Source: Pictodentalium vernedei (Eukaryota; Mollusca; Scaphopoda; Dentaliida; Dentaliidae). Taken from it: a stretch of DNA of 64,000 bases. The first letter of the stretch is position 1, and each line of letters starts with the position of its first letter. The notes below the pieces were generated by a model. The model worked only from the letters and a program-made list of their open reading frames with translations. It was not told where the DNA came from and ran no database searches. Shown piece after piece: positions 10,937 to 22,132 of the stretch. The stretch lies in the NCBI GenBank assembly GCA_031216915.1, contig CM062294.1, positions 392,389,217 to 392,453,216 of the forward strand, in the 5' to 3' direction. The translations under genes were made by a program, and so were the position numbers.

Positions 10937-13028
10937 TTAATTGCATTTTGGCTATGGGCAATTTTCCTGCTGAATGGACAACAGGCTTTATTGTTCTGAT
11001 TCCTAAGTGTAATAACCCACTGACCACTGATCACTATCGGGGTATAACCATTACCAGCACACTGGGTAAGGTCTTTCTCAATATCATTCTTGAGAGATTG
11101 ACCTTGTTTACAGATGAGCTGGGAATACCTTCCACCTATCTATGTGGGTTCCGAAAAGACCACAGAACGTCAGATAACATCTTTATATTAAATGACCTGA
11201 TAAATAGGAGCATTGACAAAAATAAACGCCTTTACACATGCTTGGTGGATTTTAGTAAGGCATTCGACAAAGTTTGGTGTCAGGCAGCATTATAAATAGG
11301 TGGGAAAATGTACTGCTCTGTGAAAAGCCTGTTGATGAAAAACATGTCGTGCATAAAAAATTGACGACAGTCTGTCGGAATCATTCCATGGCGAAGTGGG
11401 AGTGATTCAGGGAAACAGCTTGAGTCCATTACTTTTTAACATTTTCGAAGACAATATTGCTAAGAATTTAATAGACGAGAACGGTCCCCTGTTTGATGTA
11501 TGCTGATGATCTCGTCCTCATATCTCAATATGCTTTCGGTCTTCAGTCTATGCTCGATAAATTACACACTTTCTGTTGTAACTGGCGCATAACTGTCAAC
11601 AGAGAAAAAAACTAAAGCTCTCTTATTCAACAAAACCAGTAGAAAAATAAAATGTTCTTTCAACTTAGGAGAGTATAAATTGGACTCCACTCAGGATAAT
11701 AAATATCTTGGTCTACTCTTTTCGGCAAATGGATAATTTCATCAGGCAACCCAAGACCTTAAAAACAGGGCGTCCAAAGCTTTATTCAAGGTATCCAGCT
11801 CATTAGGTGGCATCGATGCACTCCTTGCAGTTGTTACTAAACTTTTTGACTCGTGTATTAAGCCTGTATTAAGTTATGGTTGCGAAGTTTGGGGTGACCG
11901 CTGCTTCCTGAGGAAGATAGTTGAAATTGAGGACTTCCATATACGGTTCTGTAAATGGGTACTCGGAGTTCCCTGTCGGGCATCGAATGTGGGAGCTCTT
12001 GCAGAAATTGGTAGATTCCCACTGAAGTTCGAAATATTGACACAAATGATCAAATACTGGTTCAAATTAGAAACAACAGCTCCCGAAAGGCTATTAAACA
12101 AATGTTATTCTGACATGAAATGTAGAGGTGGAACGCCATGGCTCCATCTGATTAGGGACAACCTATTCAAGTATGGGTTTGGCTACGTGTGGAACAACCC
12201 CTCCACTGTCATTATGAAAACTTTTCCAGATGAATTTCTCTCCAGAGTACACAATAATTACAGTCCAGGAAACATACAGACATAGTTGGATGATTGGAGA
12301 GTGGAGGGAAAATAGATTCTATTTCGATGTGAAAAGTAGCTACAAAAAGTCTTATGTATCTTGATTTTCTCCCATATGGAAAGTGCAGACGACTGCGTAA
12401 CTTTGTCCTGAGTTGTCATAATTTGGAGATAGAGAAAGGTCATCACCACAAACCCAAACCAGTCCCTGTCGACATTCGATTATGTAAACAGTGTTATCAT
12501 AAATCTGTTGGAAGACGAATGCCACTTTTTGCTTAATTGCCCTTTACATGGAGCTACGCAATCACTTATGGGTGACGGTTGAAAAACGATGGCTGAATTT
12601 TCATTTTATACACCCTATGGAAAAACTTACATTTCTGTTTAGTTCAAGCAATAAGGATATATGGGCAGCCCTGTGCGATTTTGTTGAGAAAGCCGTGGAA
12701 CTGTGTTCTGAATAGCCCCTCTCTCAACTTACACACTTTATCCACAGGCTTTCACTAATAGATCCGAGCTTGTAAATGTTGTAAGCAAAGAGGTAAGTCG
12801 AAAAGTGAAATTCCCTTTTTGGCGTGGAATCATTTGTCCATACTATAAAGGGATGACAGAATGCAACACATCGGATCTTTTCATCCAATCGATTGCCAAT
12901 GTATGGTATTTGTTTTCATTCTCCTTAATTTGCATGTGTCTTCATATATATTTCATATTATTTTTCTTTGTGCCATACCTTTTCTTTGTATTATGGTCGT
13001 GCAATAAAATATCTATCTATCTATCTAT
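10937..13028 (+). mobile_element. Decayed non-LTR retrotransposon, 5' truncated
   Basis: Reverse transcriptase blocks can be followed through several frames: WTTGFIVLIPKCNNP with DHYRGITITSTLGK (10976-11090), CLVDFSKAFDKVW (11239-11280), MYADDLVLIS (about 11495-11525), then KYLGLLFSANG, KPVLSYGCEVWGD (about 11860-11900), and a C-terminal region with LRNFVLSCHNLEIEKG and a decayed Cys motif. It ends in AATAAAATATCTATCTATC, a tetranucleotide tail (13010-13028), as in some LINE groups that end in short repeats. Many frameshifts and stops make it a fossil. I cannot place the clade securely. Confidence 0.8.
10948..11295 (+). pseudogene. LINE reverse transcriptase N-terminal part (fragment)
   Basis: The longest intact piece of the decayed RT is 115 codons. 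It carries the LIPK and DHYRGITIT blocks and the motif A Asp in LVDFSKAFDKVW. The following frames hold YADDLVLIS and a DKLHTFCCNW-like thumb segment, but they are separated by frameshifts. It cannot be active. Confidence 0.75.
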
Positions 13029-13369
13029 GGGAGGGTGTGGGGGGGGGGGGGGGGGGGGGTTTGCATCAAGAAAATCCTAAGTCAGCATATTTACAAAATT
13101 TAAAGAAAAAAAAAATGTTCTCCAGAACCACTAATCAGAATGTTTTGATGTTTGGTATTTGGTATACAGCATCCATTTGGGGAGGGTGGGGAGGGGGGGG
13201 GGGGTGGGGGTGGTGGGTCAGATACAAGTGTGTTAAAATGAAGCCCCTTGGTTCATAATTGGGCTCAATACAGGAGCCCACATTTTTAAATTAGGGCAAT
13301 ATGGGAAATGATCTTTAAAAATCTTATTAGTCGAGTTATGACGAAGTTTGATAGTTTGATGAATGGCGG

Positions 13370-14340
13370 GCGGGCGGGTGGCCGGTTGGGTGGGTGGGTG
13401 GGCATGCGTAAACAATTGGTTTCCGGATGATAACTTGATAATGGTTCAACCCACGTTCATGAAACTTCACAGGTAGGATGGGATCGGTAAGAAGAACCCT
13501 ATGTATTTTGGACTCACTAGGTCAAAGGTCAAGGTCACAGTGACCTTGAACATGGTAAATCGTAAACAATTGGTTTCCGGATGGTAACTTGACTATGCTT
13601 CAACCCACATTCATGAAACTTCATATGTAGGTTGGCCTTCATGAGAGGAAGAACCCTATTTATTTTGGACTCACTAGGTCAAAGGTCAAGGTCACAGTGA
13701 CCCTGAACATAGTAAATCAAAAGAATTGGTTTCTGGATGATAACATGAAAATGATTTGACCCACGTTCATGTTGGCATCAGTGAGAGGAAGAACCCTATT
13801 TTTTGGATGCACTAGGTGAAAGGTCAAGGTCACAGTGACCTTCAGCATAGTAAATCTGCAAACAGTTTCCAAACGATAACTTGATGATGGTTCAACCCAC
13901 ATTCATGAAACTTAATAGGTAGGCATTGGTGAGAGGAAGAAGCCTATTTATTTTGGACTCACTAGGTCAAGGTCACAGTGACCCTGAACATAGTAAATCG
14001 TAGACAATTGGTTTCCGGATGATAACTGGATAATAGTTTGACACACATTCATGAAACTTCATAGGTAGGTTGGCCTAGGTGAGTGGTAGACCCCTGTTTA
14101 TTTTGGACTTGCTAGGTCAAAGGTCAAGGTCACAGTGACCTTGAACATAATAAATTTTAAACAATTGGTTTCCAGATGATAATTTGACGATGGTTCCACC
14201 CACATTCATGAAATTTCATAGGTTGGTTGGCATTGATGCAATAAAGAGCCCTTTGGAATCACTAGGTCAAAGGTCAAGGTCACAGTGACCCATCACATAG
14301 TAAATTGTAAACAATTGGTTTCCGGATGATAAGTTGATAA
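13370..14340 (+). repeat. Tandem array, 150-168 bp unit, with AGGTCA motifs
   Basis: About seven units share GTAAACAATTGGTTTCCGGAT, CAACCCACRTTCATGAAACTT and CACTAGGTCAAAGGTCAAGG. Each full unit ends in an AGGTCACAGTGACC(T/C) palindrome. Coordinates of the palindromes: 13532-13546, 13689-13703, 13827-13841, 13970-13984, 14127-14141 and 14277-14291. The array is non-coding. Confidence 0.9.
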
Positions 14341-14379
14341 TGATTAAACCCACTTTTGTGCTGTCACAACTTGACATTG

Positions 14380-16740
14380 GATCGGCGATCCTATCGGCAT
14401 TTTTCTTCAGATCCACCATTAAGAATGCTTTGATATTTGGTATGCAACATCTTTAGGGGGGTCAGATTCAAGTTTGTTCAAATCCAGTGCCTGGGTTAAT
14501 ATTTGGTCTCCACATCGGAGCCCAAATTTTAACCCAATTCAATATGAGGGAATTTCTTTAAAAATCTTCTTCAGATCCACCAGTCATATCCTTTCATATT
14601 TGGTATACAACATCTCGGAGGGGGAGGGGAGGGGGTATTGGGGGGGGGGGGGGGGATTCAAGTTTGTTTACATCAGGTACCTAGGTTAATATATGTGTTT
14701 CCTATGACTATGATAGCCCAAATTTTAACTTGGTGCAATATGAAGAAATGTCTTTAAAAATCTTCTTCTGATCCTTGAGTCAAAATGCTTTCATATTTGG
14801 TATACAACATCTCTTGGTGGGGGGTGGGGGGGGGAGGGGGCACATTCTAATTGTTAAAATTGAGTTCCTGGGTTCATATTTGGGCTTCCTATGTGGGCCC
14901 GAATTTTAACTTAGTGCAATGTGAGGGAATTTCTTTAAAAGTCTTCTTCTCCAGAACCATTTCTCAGAATATTTTGATACTTGGTATACAACATCTCTAG
15001 GGGGTTCAGATTCATATTTGTTCAATCGAATCCCTGAGTTAATATTTGGGCTTTTTATGGGAGCCTGAGGTTTAACTTAGTGCAGTATGAGGGAATTTCT
15101 TTAAAAATCAACTTCTGCAGATCCACCAGTCAGAACACTTTTGTATTTGGTACACAGCATCTCCAGGGAGGGAGGTGGGGGGAGAGATTCAAGTTTGTTC
15201 AAATTGGGGCCCTGGGTAAATATTTGCCCCCCCCCCCCCCCCAAATGGTAGCCCGAATTTCAACTTAGTGCAATTTAAAGAAATTTTTTTAAAAATCAGA
15301 TCCCCCAGTCAGACTGCTTTCACATTTGGGATGCAACATCTTTAGGGAGGGTCCGATTCAAGTTTGTTCAAATCGAGTGTCTTGGTTAATATTTGGGCTC
15401 CTCATGGGAGCCAGAATTTTAACTTAATGCAATTTGAGTTAATTTCTTTAAAAATCTTCGTCTTCATATCCACCAGTCAGAATGCTTTCATATTTGGTAT
15501 ACAGCATCTCTGGTGGTGAGATTCAAATTTGTTCAAATCGAGTGCCTGGATTAATATTTGAGTTCCCTATGGTATCCCAAATTTTAACTTAATGCAATAT
15601 GAGGGAATTTCTTTAAAAATCATCTTCTCCAGATCCACCAGTCAGAATGCTTTTGTATTTGGTATACAACATCTCTTTGTTCAAATTGGGTCCCTGGGTT
15701 AATATTTGGGCCCCCCCCCCCCCCCCCCCCCCCCAATGTAGCCCAAGTTTCAACTTAGTGCAATTTGAGGAAATTTCTTTAAAAATCTTCTTCTGCAGAT
15801 CCACCAGTCAGAATGCTTTGATATTTGGTACGCAACATCTTTAGGGTGGTCAGATTCAAGTTTGTTCAAATCGAGTGCCTGAGTTAATATTTGGGCTCCC
15901 ATGGGAGCCCGAATTTTAACAATGCAATATGAGTGAATTTCTTTAAAAATCTTCTTCAGATCCGCCAGCCAGAATGCTTTCATATTTGGTATACAACATC
16001 TCTAGGGGGTGAAATTTAAATTTGTTCAAATCGAGTGCCTGGGTTAATATTTGGGATCCCTATGGTAGCCCGAATTTTAACTTAATACAATATGCTTGAA
16101 TTTCTTTAAAAATCTTCTTCTTCAGATCCAGCAGTCAAAATGCTTTCATATTTGGTATACAACATCTCTAGGGGAGGGGTGGGGGGGGGGGGGGCACATT
16201 CTAATTTTTAAAATTGAGTCTCTGGTTCATATTTGGGCTTCCTATGTGAGCCCAAATTTTAACTTGGTGCAATATGAGGGAATGTCTTTAAAAATATTCT
16301 TCTACAGATTCACCAGTTTGAATCCTTTTATATTTGGTATACAACATCTCTAGGAGTGTGTGAAGTTCAAGTTTGTTCAAATCGTTTGCCTGGGTTAATA
16401 TTTGGGCTTTTTAACTTAGTGCAATATGAGGGAATTTCTTTAAAAGTCTCCTTCTCCAGAACCATCTCTTAGCATGTTTTGTATTTGGTATACAACATCT
16501 CTAGGGAGGGGGGTGAGATTCAAGCTTGTTCAAATGGGGTCACTGGGTTAATATTTGGATCCCCCATGGTAGCCCGAATTTCAGCTTAGTGCAATTTGGG
16601 GAAATTTCTTCAAAAATCTTCTTCAGATCCCCCAGTCAGACTGCTTTCACATTTGGTATACACCATTCTGGTGGTGGAAGGGAAAGACTCAAGTTTGTCC
16701 AAGTTAAGTTCCTAGGTTGATATTTGGACTCCCAAGTTTT
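14380..16740 (+). repeat. Tandem array, about 150-220 bp unit with variable poly-G
   Basis: At least a dozen units share TTTGGTATACAACATCTC, a variable G-run, AAGTTTGTTCAAATCGAGTG, CCTGGGTTAATATTTGGG, GAATTTTAACTTAGTGCAAT and TTTCTTTAAAAATCTTCTTC. Two units (near 15228-15242 and 15711-15734) have the G-run replaced by C-runs on this strand. Unit length varies mainly through the homopolymers. It is non-coding; short open frames here are chance. Confidence 0.9.
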
Positions 16741-16872
16741 GTATTACTGGAAATTGGGGCATTATTTCTGTGGTAGCATCCCAGTACTAGACAAAAATCA
16801 TCTGGCATGGACAACAGAATTATAAATAATTAAATAACTTCATTCCTCTGTAGTGTTAACTAGCTATAGATG

Positions 16873-17238
16873 GGGGCGCCGTGGCTCAGTTGGTAGAGGT
16901 GCAGGCTGCAAGTCGAGAGGTCCTCGGTTCAAATCCCACCTGCGGCAACCGTGTTGTGTCCTTAGGCAAGACACTTCACCCTGATTGCCTACATGGGGGC
17001 ACGATGACGCTGTGTACTGAGGTGTACTGCACGTCGATGGTGCGCATGTCTTCAACCAATCTAACCCTGTCTGTGCTGCAGTGCAGAGTTCAGAGTTACG
17101 ATGTTGGAGAGCTGACAGCTGCTCGTCGTTGCTCGGTGGTTCTCTCCGGGTACTCCGGCTTCCTCCAACCGTAAAACTGTCATGGTCACGATTAGCCATT
17201 GTGCATAAGTATGTGACCTTAAACACCAATAAATAAAT
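16873..17238 (+). mobile_element. tRNA-headed SINE, full length, 15-bp target duplication
   Basis: The tRNA-like head has an A-box (GTGGCTCAGTTGGTAGAGG) and a B-box (GGTTCAAATCCCA). The body begins at TTGTGTCCTTAGGCAAGACA and the tail is AATAAATAA. A perfect 15-bp duplication AACTAGCTATAGATG flanks it (16858-16872 and 17239-17253). The 366-bp length equals that of the copy at 46162. It is transcribed by RNA polymerase III and copied by a LINE in trans. Good preservation suggests recent activity. Confidence 0.95.
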
Positions 17239-17297
17239 AACTAGCTATAGATGCTATTAAATCCTTCTTTAAACAACCAGTGTCAGATGAGCCCCTC

Positions 17298-17325
17298 AGG
17301 CCCCATGTGGGCCTCTTGTTTTGTT
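17298..17325 (+). repeat. Hairpin plus CTCTTGTTT repeat 3' end
   Basis: AGGCCC-CATGT-GGGCCT followed by CTTGTTTTG. The same design, hairpin then CTCTTGTTT, closes the element at 20632. It is probably the 3' end of a Helentron-like non-autonomous element, an inference from form only. Confidence 0.5.
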
Positions 17326-17706
17326 TTTTATTCACAAAACAGTTCTGAAAATAGTTGAAATCAGAAATTGAACTACTTAAACTATTATGTGTCAAACTGA
17401 TGTTTTCAGCAGTAAAAATATCCCATGATGTAGTTGTAAATTTAACCTACTGTACCATTTTTGACAGAGCTCTGTCAAACAAGGTATGGATTCTTAAATA
17501 TTTATCCTACAAGTGCAAAATAGTATCATAGAAGAGATTTCCAGGTGAAAAAAAAGATGCTGAAGCAGTTTTTCTAGAAACAGAATTTGTTTTAATAGCC
17601 TAAAGTGACTATTTAATTATCCCGGTTTCACTGTATAGCAAAAGATAATGGAATTCCTTCAGATCTTTATTGTTCAGTTATCCATGGAATTTTATTTTTT
17701 TTACAG
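17326..17706 (+). other. PELO intron, last part upstream of the exon
   Basis: AT-rich sequence without repeats that I recognise. It ends in a pyrimidine-rich stretch (ATTTTATTTTTTTTACAG) that is a good splice acceptor for the exon starting at 17707. Confidence 0.6.
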
Positions 17707-17827
17707 AGGTTTTATCTGACCAATCAGTTACTTCCAAACTTGCTGATACAAAAGCCTCTGGAGAAGTGAAAGCCCTCGATGACTTTTATCAGATGTTACA
17801 GAATGATCCAAACAGAGCATTCTATGG
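17707..17827 (+). CDS. PELO: Pelota (ribosome rescue factor) internal exon
   Basis: A 121-nt exon between a TTTTTTTTACAG acceptor and a GG/GTAAAT donor. It starts with two bases of a split codon (..AG) and then reads VLSDQSVTSKLADTKASGE, KALDDFYQMLQNDPNRAFY and two bases of a Gly codon. This matches the conserved pelota segment at the start of the C-terminal (eRF1 domain 3-like) third. Pelota with HBS1L recognises ribosomes stalled at empty or truncated A sites and splits them in no-go and nonstop decay, in the cytoplasm. The frame is fully open and splice phases agree with the next exon at 62058. The exon before it is not in the window as far as I can see. Confidence 0.93.
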
Positions 17828-17849
17828 GTAAATATTTTGTTTCAGCTGT

Positions 17850-18359
17850 TAAGATTATTTCTATACCCCTGATAGGGAGGCATCTTAAACCTGGGTTGTC
17901 CATCCATCCATCTGTCCGTTGGTTCTTCCATCAGTCCATCTATCTGACTTAAATTGTCTGGAACCATAACTCTATAATGCTTTTGTGGATTTCCATGAAA
18001 CTTTACAAAGGGGTAAAGACCTATGGACGGTCTTTTGCACAGCAACACCATGCTCGAGTGACAATGGTCAAGGTCACAGGAATGGGAAAACTTAATTCTC
18101 TCAGAGACTGTATTTGTCCATCCAAAGCCATAATTCTGTAATGCTTGGCTGACAAAGTTGTCATCTGCTTACACACTTTCATCATTTACAGTCCCTGTGT
18201 GCAGGGTTTCATTGTTTAAAAGGTTAATCTATATCTGTTAACCCTTTATTCAAAAAGTTAAAAAAAAATATATATATAAATTCCACTCATGGAGGAAAAA
18301 TTTTATCTCTATTTTCCAATAAAACCATTCAGATATCGTTGTCAAAAGAACTTGCACAT
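17850..18359. other. Intron sequence with a degenerate repeat unit
   Basis: About 17870-18150 holds a single degenerate unit of the kind found in the nearby tandem repeats: TCCATCCATCCATCTGTCCG, GTGGATTTCCATGAAACTT and GGTCAAGGTCACAGGAATGG. A TATATATATA run lies near 18268. No gene is seen. Confidence 0.5.
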
Positions 18360-18585
18360 TACAGTATAAGTCAAAATAAGTTGTAACATAACTGCAATAA
18401 ACTAGGTATACTGCTTCTTGTGGACTGATAAGACCAGGAATCTGATATCATTTTCTGGAAAGCTCTCTGGGAGAGCTTTCCAGAAAATGATGTTAGTTTC
18501 TGGTCTTATCAGTGTAGATAGAGAAAGATACATAGTTTATAGTCATTACCCTACAACTTTATTTTGACTTGTACTTTATACCAAT
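18360..18585. repeat. Large foldback (about 225 bp)
   Basis: The centre ATCATTTTCTGGAAAGCTCT / AGAGCTTTCCAGAAAATGAT (18447-18491) is perfect. Outside it ACTGATAAGACCAG (18424-18437) pairs with CTGGTCTTATCAGT (18499-18512). Further out TATAAGTCAAAATAAGTTG pairs with CAACTTTATTTTGACTTGTA. The arms exceed 100 bp with small bulges. It is a palindromic MITE or similar; no clear target duplication was identified. Confidence 0.8.
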
Positions 18586-19149
18586 CCAAGTGACATCCAT
18601 ATGTGTGTGGTTCTGTTGAAAAGGTTCCAACATTTTAGTGGCTGTATTGACTTTATGGAAATAAGGTCAGTACAGCTTTTGGCTACTATGTTCAGATGTA
18701 TTTTATTAAATTCGAAACCTTATGTACTATAGTGAACACCAAATTCAACATAAAACTTTTCATTCCAGTATTATAGGCTATTTGGCCATAGTTCAGAGGC
18801 ATCCGTGGCTGAGTGGTCACTGATAGTCTTGTTTGTTTACTGGAGTTGAAAAATACTTTCGACAGTCAAGGTCAAATTATGTTCCAATAAGTCTTAAATC
18901 CTAATCCACTGATCACACGAGAGGTCGCATAATTTTTTCTATGTTTATGGGTCCAGTACTTTACTGTTTGACATCACCACATGAAAACATCTGAAATGAG
19001 GTTTTCCATTTTGCAATTATTCCATCAACAGAGTGATTTTTAGTTGAGTTTTAAAAAAAACCTCAACTATTGGTATGCCGAGCCTCGGTTGCCAGGTGGG
19101 CTGTCGATCGGATGGTCCGTCGGGCGGACAGCCCTTTTTGATTATAACT
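18586..19149. other. Intron sequence, nothing recognised
   Basis: AT-rich sequence. From 19055 a probable repeat start (AAAAAAAACCTCAACTATTGG, then TGGTCCGTCGGGCGGACAG) leads into the 160-bp array that follows. No coding signal is seen. Confidence 0.4.
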
Positions 19150-20949
19150 TAGTTGTTTCTGTATGGCTTTTGATAATATTTGGTATGTGACTTAATATGC
19201 ATGTTCAACACATGATAACGTGAAATAGGGCATGTCCATGTTTTTTCACAAAAGTTGTGGCCCTTTGTTAAATCGACCAATTTTGAGCTTGATAGCACCA
19301 TAACTTCAACAAATGTCAACCGATTTGACTGATATATGGCACATGAGTTTTAAGGAGCAATGTCTTGATCAAGTTTGAAAATGGACTCAGTCTGATGTAC
19401 AGTTTTCACAAGAGTTATGGCCCTTTGTTAAAATCGACCAATTTTTTAGCTTGATAGCATAACTTGAACAAACATCAACCACTTTGACTGATATTTGGCA
19501 CATGGATTTTAAGGAACAATGTCTTGATCAAGTTTGAAAATGAGCTCTGTCGGATATACTGTTTTCACAAGAGCTATGGCCCTTTGTTAAAATTGACTAA
19601 TTATACCCCCACTATTTTTAAAAAAGTGGGGTATACTGGATTGTGCCTGTCTGTGTGTCTGTGCAATGTCTGTCTGTCCGCACACACTCAGATGTCAGTT
19701 TGCATTATAACTTCTACATTACTGATCAGATTTTGATAAAATGTCATACGGATGTCAACTATCATGAGGTCTTTAAGTAGCATCCACCGTTTTACTGTTG
19801 AAATATTTTTTCTGTAAGTTATGGCCCTTTGAATACACAAAAATAGGCTATTTTTTGTCTGTTTGCCTCATATCTCGGGTTTGGCTTATTGGATCTCCGT
19901 GAAATTTGGAATGAAGATTGTTTATGGGAAAGGCTTTCAAATGAGTCTCTAATAATATTTCTTACTTTTCACTTTTTAGACTTATCCCCCTTTTTAACTT
20001 TGATAATTTGCTGGTTTCCTCGTTAAATAGCTAATTTTTTGTCTGTTCGCCTCATATTTCAGGTTTGGATTATCAGATTTCAATGAAATTTGGACTGAAG
20101 ATTGTTTATGGGAAATGTTTTCAAATGAGTCATGTCTGTGCAGTAAAACAAAAAAAATATGCAAATCACCTCCCCACATGTGGCATTATGTCTGTTCTAT
20201 AAGGTTTGGTCTATCAGATTTCAATGAAATTTGGAATGGAGATTGTTTATGGGAAAGGCTTTCAAATGAGTCAAGTCCCTGCAGTACAACAAAGAAAGTA
20301 CATGCAAATCACCGCCCCCACATGTGGCATTATGTCTTTGTTCTACATCTCTTAGGTGGATGGTCTGATCATTAGTAGACTTCAGTAACAGGTGTTTCTG
20401 GCCTTCACAATTACCTTGTTGTAAAACAAAGACAATAATTTTGCTGTTTGCCTCGTAAAATAGCCAATTTTTTGCCTGTTTGCCTCGTATCGTTGGTTTG
20501 GGGTTAGTGGCTCTCAATGAAATTTGGAATGAAGATTGTTTATGGGAATAGCTTTCACAGAATCATGGTTCATTTCTTGGCGGTATGCACCGTGGGAGTA
20601 TGCCAGGGGGCATGGCCCTCTCTCTTGTTTTGAGCTTGATAGCGCAATAACTTCAACAAACATTAACTGATTTGACTGATTTTTGGCACATGGGATTTAA
20701 GGAACAATGTCTTGATCGAGTTCGAAAATGGGTTCGGTCCGATGTACTGTTTTCACAAGAGTTATAGCTCTTTGTTAAAATCAACTAATTTTGCGCTTGA
20801 TAGCGTGATAACTTCAACAAACATCAACTGATTTGACTGATATTTGGCACCTGGGATTTAAGGAACAATGTTTTGATCGAGTTCGAAAATGGGTTCGGTC
20901 CGATGTACTGTTTTCACAAGAGTTATAGCTCTTTGTTAAAATAAACTAA
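19150..20949 (+). repeat. 160-bp tandem array (first segment)
   Basis: Units share AGCTTGATAGCRYRATAACTT, CAACAAAYATCAACYGATTTGA, TATTTGGCACATG, TTAAGGAACAATGTCTTGAT and CAAGAGTTATGGCCCTTTGTTAAA. The unit start AGCTTGATAG occurs at 19290, 19449, 20634 and 20797, a period of about 160. The array is cut by the element at 19604-20632 and by DIRS-B at 20950. It resumes at 36312, near 36700 and at 37954. Confidence 0.88.
19604..20632 (+). mobile_element. Probable Helentron-like non-autonomous element with tandem core
   Basis: It interrupts the 160-bp array cleanly: GACTAATT before, TTGAGCTTGATAG after. The 5' end is a hairpin (ATACCCCCACT ... AGTGGGGTATACT). The 3' end is a GGGGGCATGGCCCTC hairpin followed by TCTCTTGTTT. 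The middle contains about three and a half copies of a roughly 180-bp unit (TTTGCCTCATATCTCGGGTT, GAAATTTGGAATGAAGATTG, TTTATGGGAAAGGCTTTCAA). Insertion between T residues, a 5' hairpin, a 3' hairpin and a tandem core fit non-autonomous Helentrons, but no Rep/helicase is present to prove it. Confidence 0.6.
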
Positions 20950-20988
20950 ATTTTTATACTGTACCAATGACCCAGACATAGCTGGTGC

Positions 20989-22132
20989 CAGGGACCAGCC
21001 TAGGGGGGAATTTTAGGGAGACTTCAAGTCTCCCTCCAGAAAAAATAGGGAGACTGCAGAGTCATGTAGGGAGACTTCATAGGCAAGTGGGGAAAATTAA
21101 AAATATTCATGTACCACCCCCGCCGCCCCTTCATATTTTCAATTTATGGTCCTCCATTAACGTACAAATAATCCAGGTCCAGTTGTCTATGATGCATCTG
21201 TGCCAGGTTAAAAAATCACAATGTAATTATTGACTGAAAATCCCCCACTGCTACCTTCTCCTTCATGACCCCTCACCTCTTCTTTGTGCCAATCCCCCAT
21301 CACCCTCCTGTAGTTGTCTTTCAACAAAGCCAACTAAGCTAATAATTTCCTAAGTCTGAAAGTGTGAACAGGACCAGATGTAAGAAGGTTGCTTGGGAGG
21401 TACTTTGTTAGTTAATAAACAAAATACATTCTGGGGTCGAGTATTTTGTAAAAGAAATGTCATTCTGTATCATTTTTATGGCATTCCGGTGTTATTCCGC
21501 GTCATTTCATGTCATTCCGATGTTTAGGAGGACCCTTTTTCAAGATCGTCCACATGCACACTTGTGTCCTGTACAAAGCTTTTCTTGACATCACTAAAGC
21601 TTTTTTTCATGTGTTTCAATTCCATTCGTGTTTTTCTGGGAATAGACAGCCCAACAGTTAACAGTCGTCAGCAAATCGAAATGAAAATAATGTGTTATAA
21701 AATACGTCAGTTGTGTATACATTTTCGGCATCCTAAGCGACGTAACCTACTTTCAAACTGGGTTGTTTTGTTGAGTCGCGTAAGTCACTTATTTTCGTTT
21801 CGACACTTGAAGCTCCGACTGGAACGCAACAAAATAGAAATAAAAAAAGATCCGCCGAAAGCGACAATGGACAATTGCTTGTCGTGTGATTTCAAATAAA
21901 TGGACGTTTATTTGATGAATTAAAATGCCCATTTATCACACTCGAGCACATTCGATTTTTGAAAATACTCGTTTTCATGTAAACCTCGCATCAGCCATCA
22001 CTCAGTTCAGCCTTTTCTCATTTTGGCCAATTTTTAGAGGGCGACTTGTAATCGCCCCGACTATTTTTCTAGATGACTTTGGGCTTAGAAGGGCGACTTA
22101 ATCGCCCTAGTCACCCTCACGGCTGGTCCCTG
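20989..22132. mobile_element. hAT-type non-autonomous element, copy 2
   Basis: The TIRs are CAGGGACCAGCC (20989-21000) and GGCTGGTCCCTG (22121-22132), with a perfect 8-bp duplication GCTGGTGC (20981-20988 and 22133-22140). It sits in the left arm of DIRS-B. The left end has GGGAGACTT/AAGTCTCCC clusters. The right end has GGGCGACTT/AATCGCCC clusters, the reverse polarity of the copy at 3109. The short open frame at 21564-21899 (111 codons) has no recognisable transposase features. Confidence 0.92.

Larger units (their letters stand above)
13029..17325. repeat. Tandem-repeat region between LINE tail and repeat 3' end
   Basis: Two different tandem arrays (13370-14340 and 14380-16740) plus poly-G runs. 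The stretch ends in CAGGCCCCATGTGGGCCTCTTGTT (17298-17321), a hairpin followed by CTTGTT. That 3' end and the similar one at 20632 resemble non-autonomous Helentron-like elements with central tandem repeats, so much of this block may be one large element; this is inference. A SINE (16873-17238) is inserted in it. Confidence 0.5.

Noticed and set aside
16873..16950. Functional tRNA gene
   Set aside because: A- and B-boxes are present, but the sequence is the head of a 366-bp SINE with a 15-bp target duplication, and the acceptor stem is not closed. The same applies at 46162.
16864..17229. Minus-strand 121-codon frame
   Set aside because: It is the reverse of the SINE. Equivalent frames appear at other SINE copies (for example 9475-9786 and 46266-46472).
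13370..17325. CRISPR-like array or satellite with spacers
   Set aside because: Units are contiguous tandem copies without unique spacers, in eukaryotic intronic DNA.
21564..21899. Transposase gene inside hAT copy 2
   Set aside because: The 111-codon frame has no hAT transposase motifs and is not shared with copy 1.
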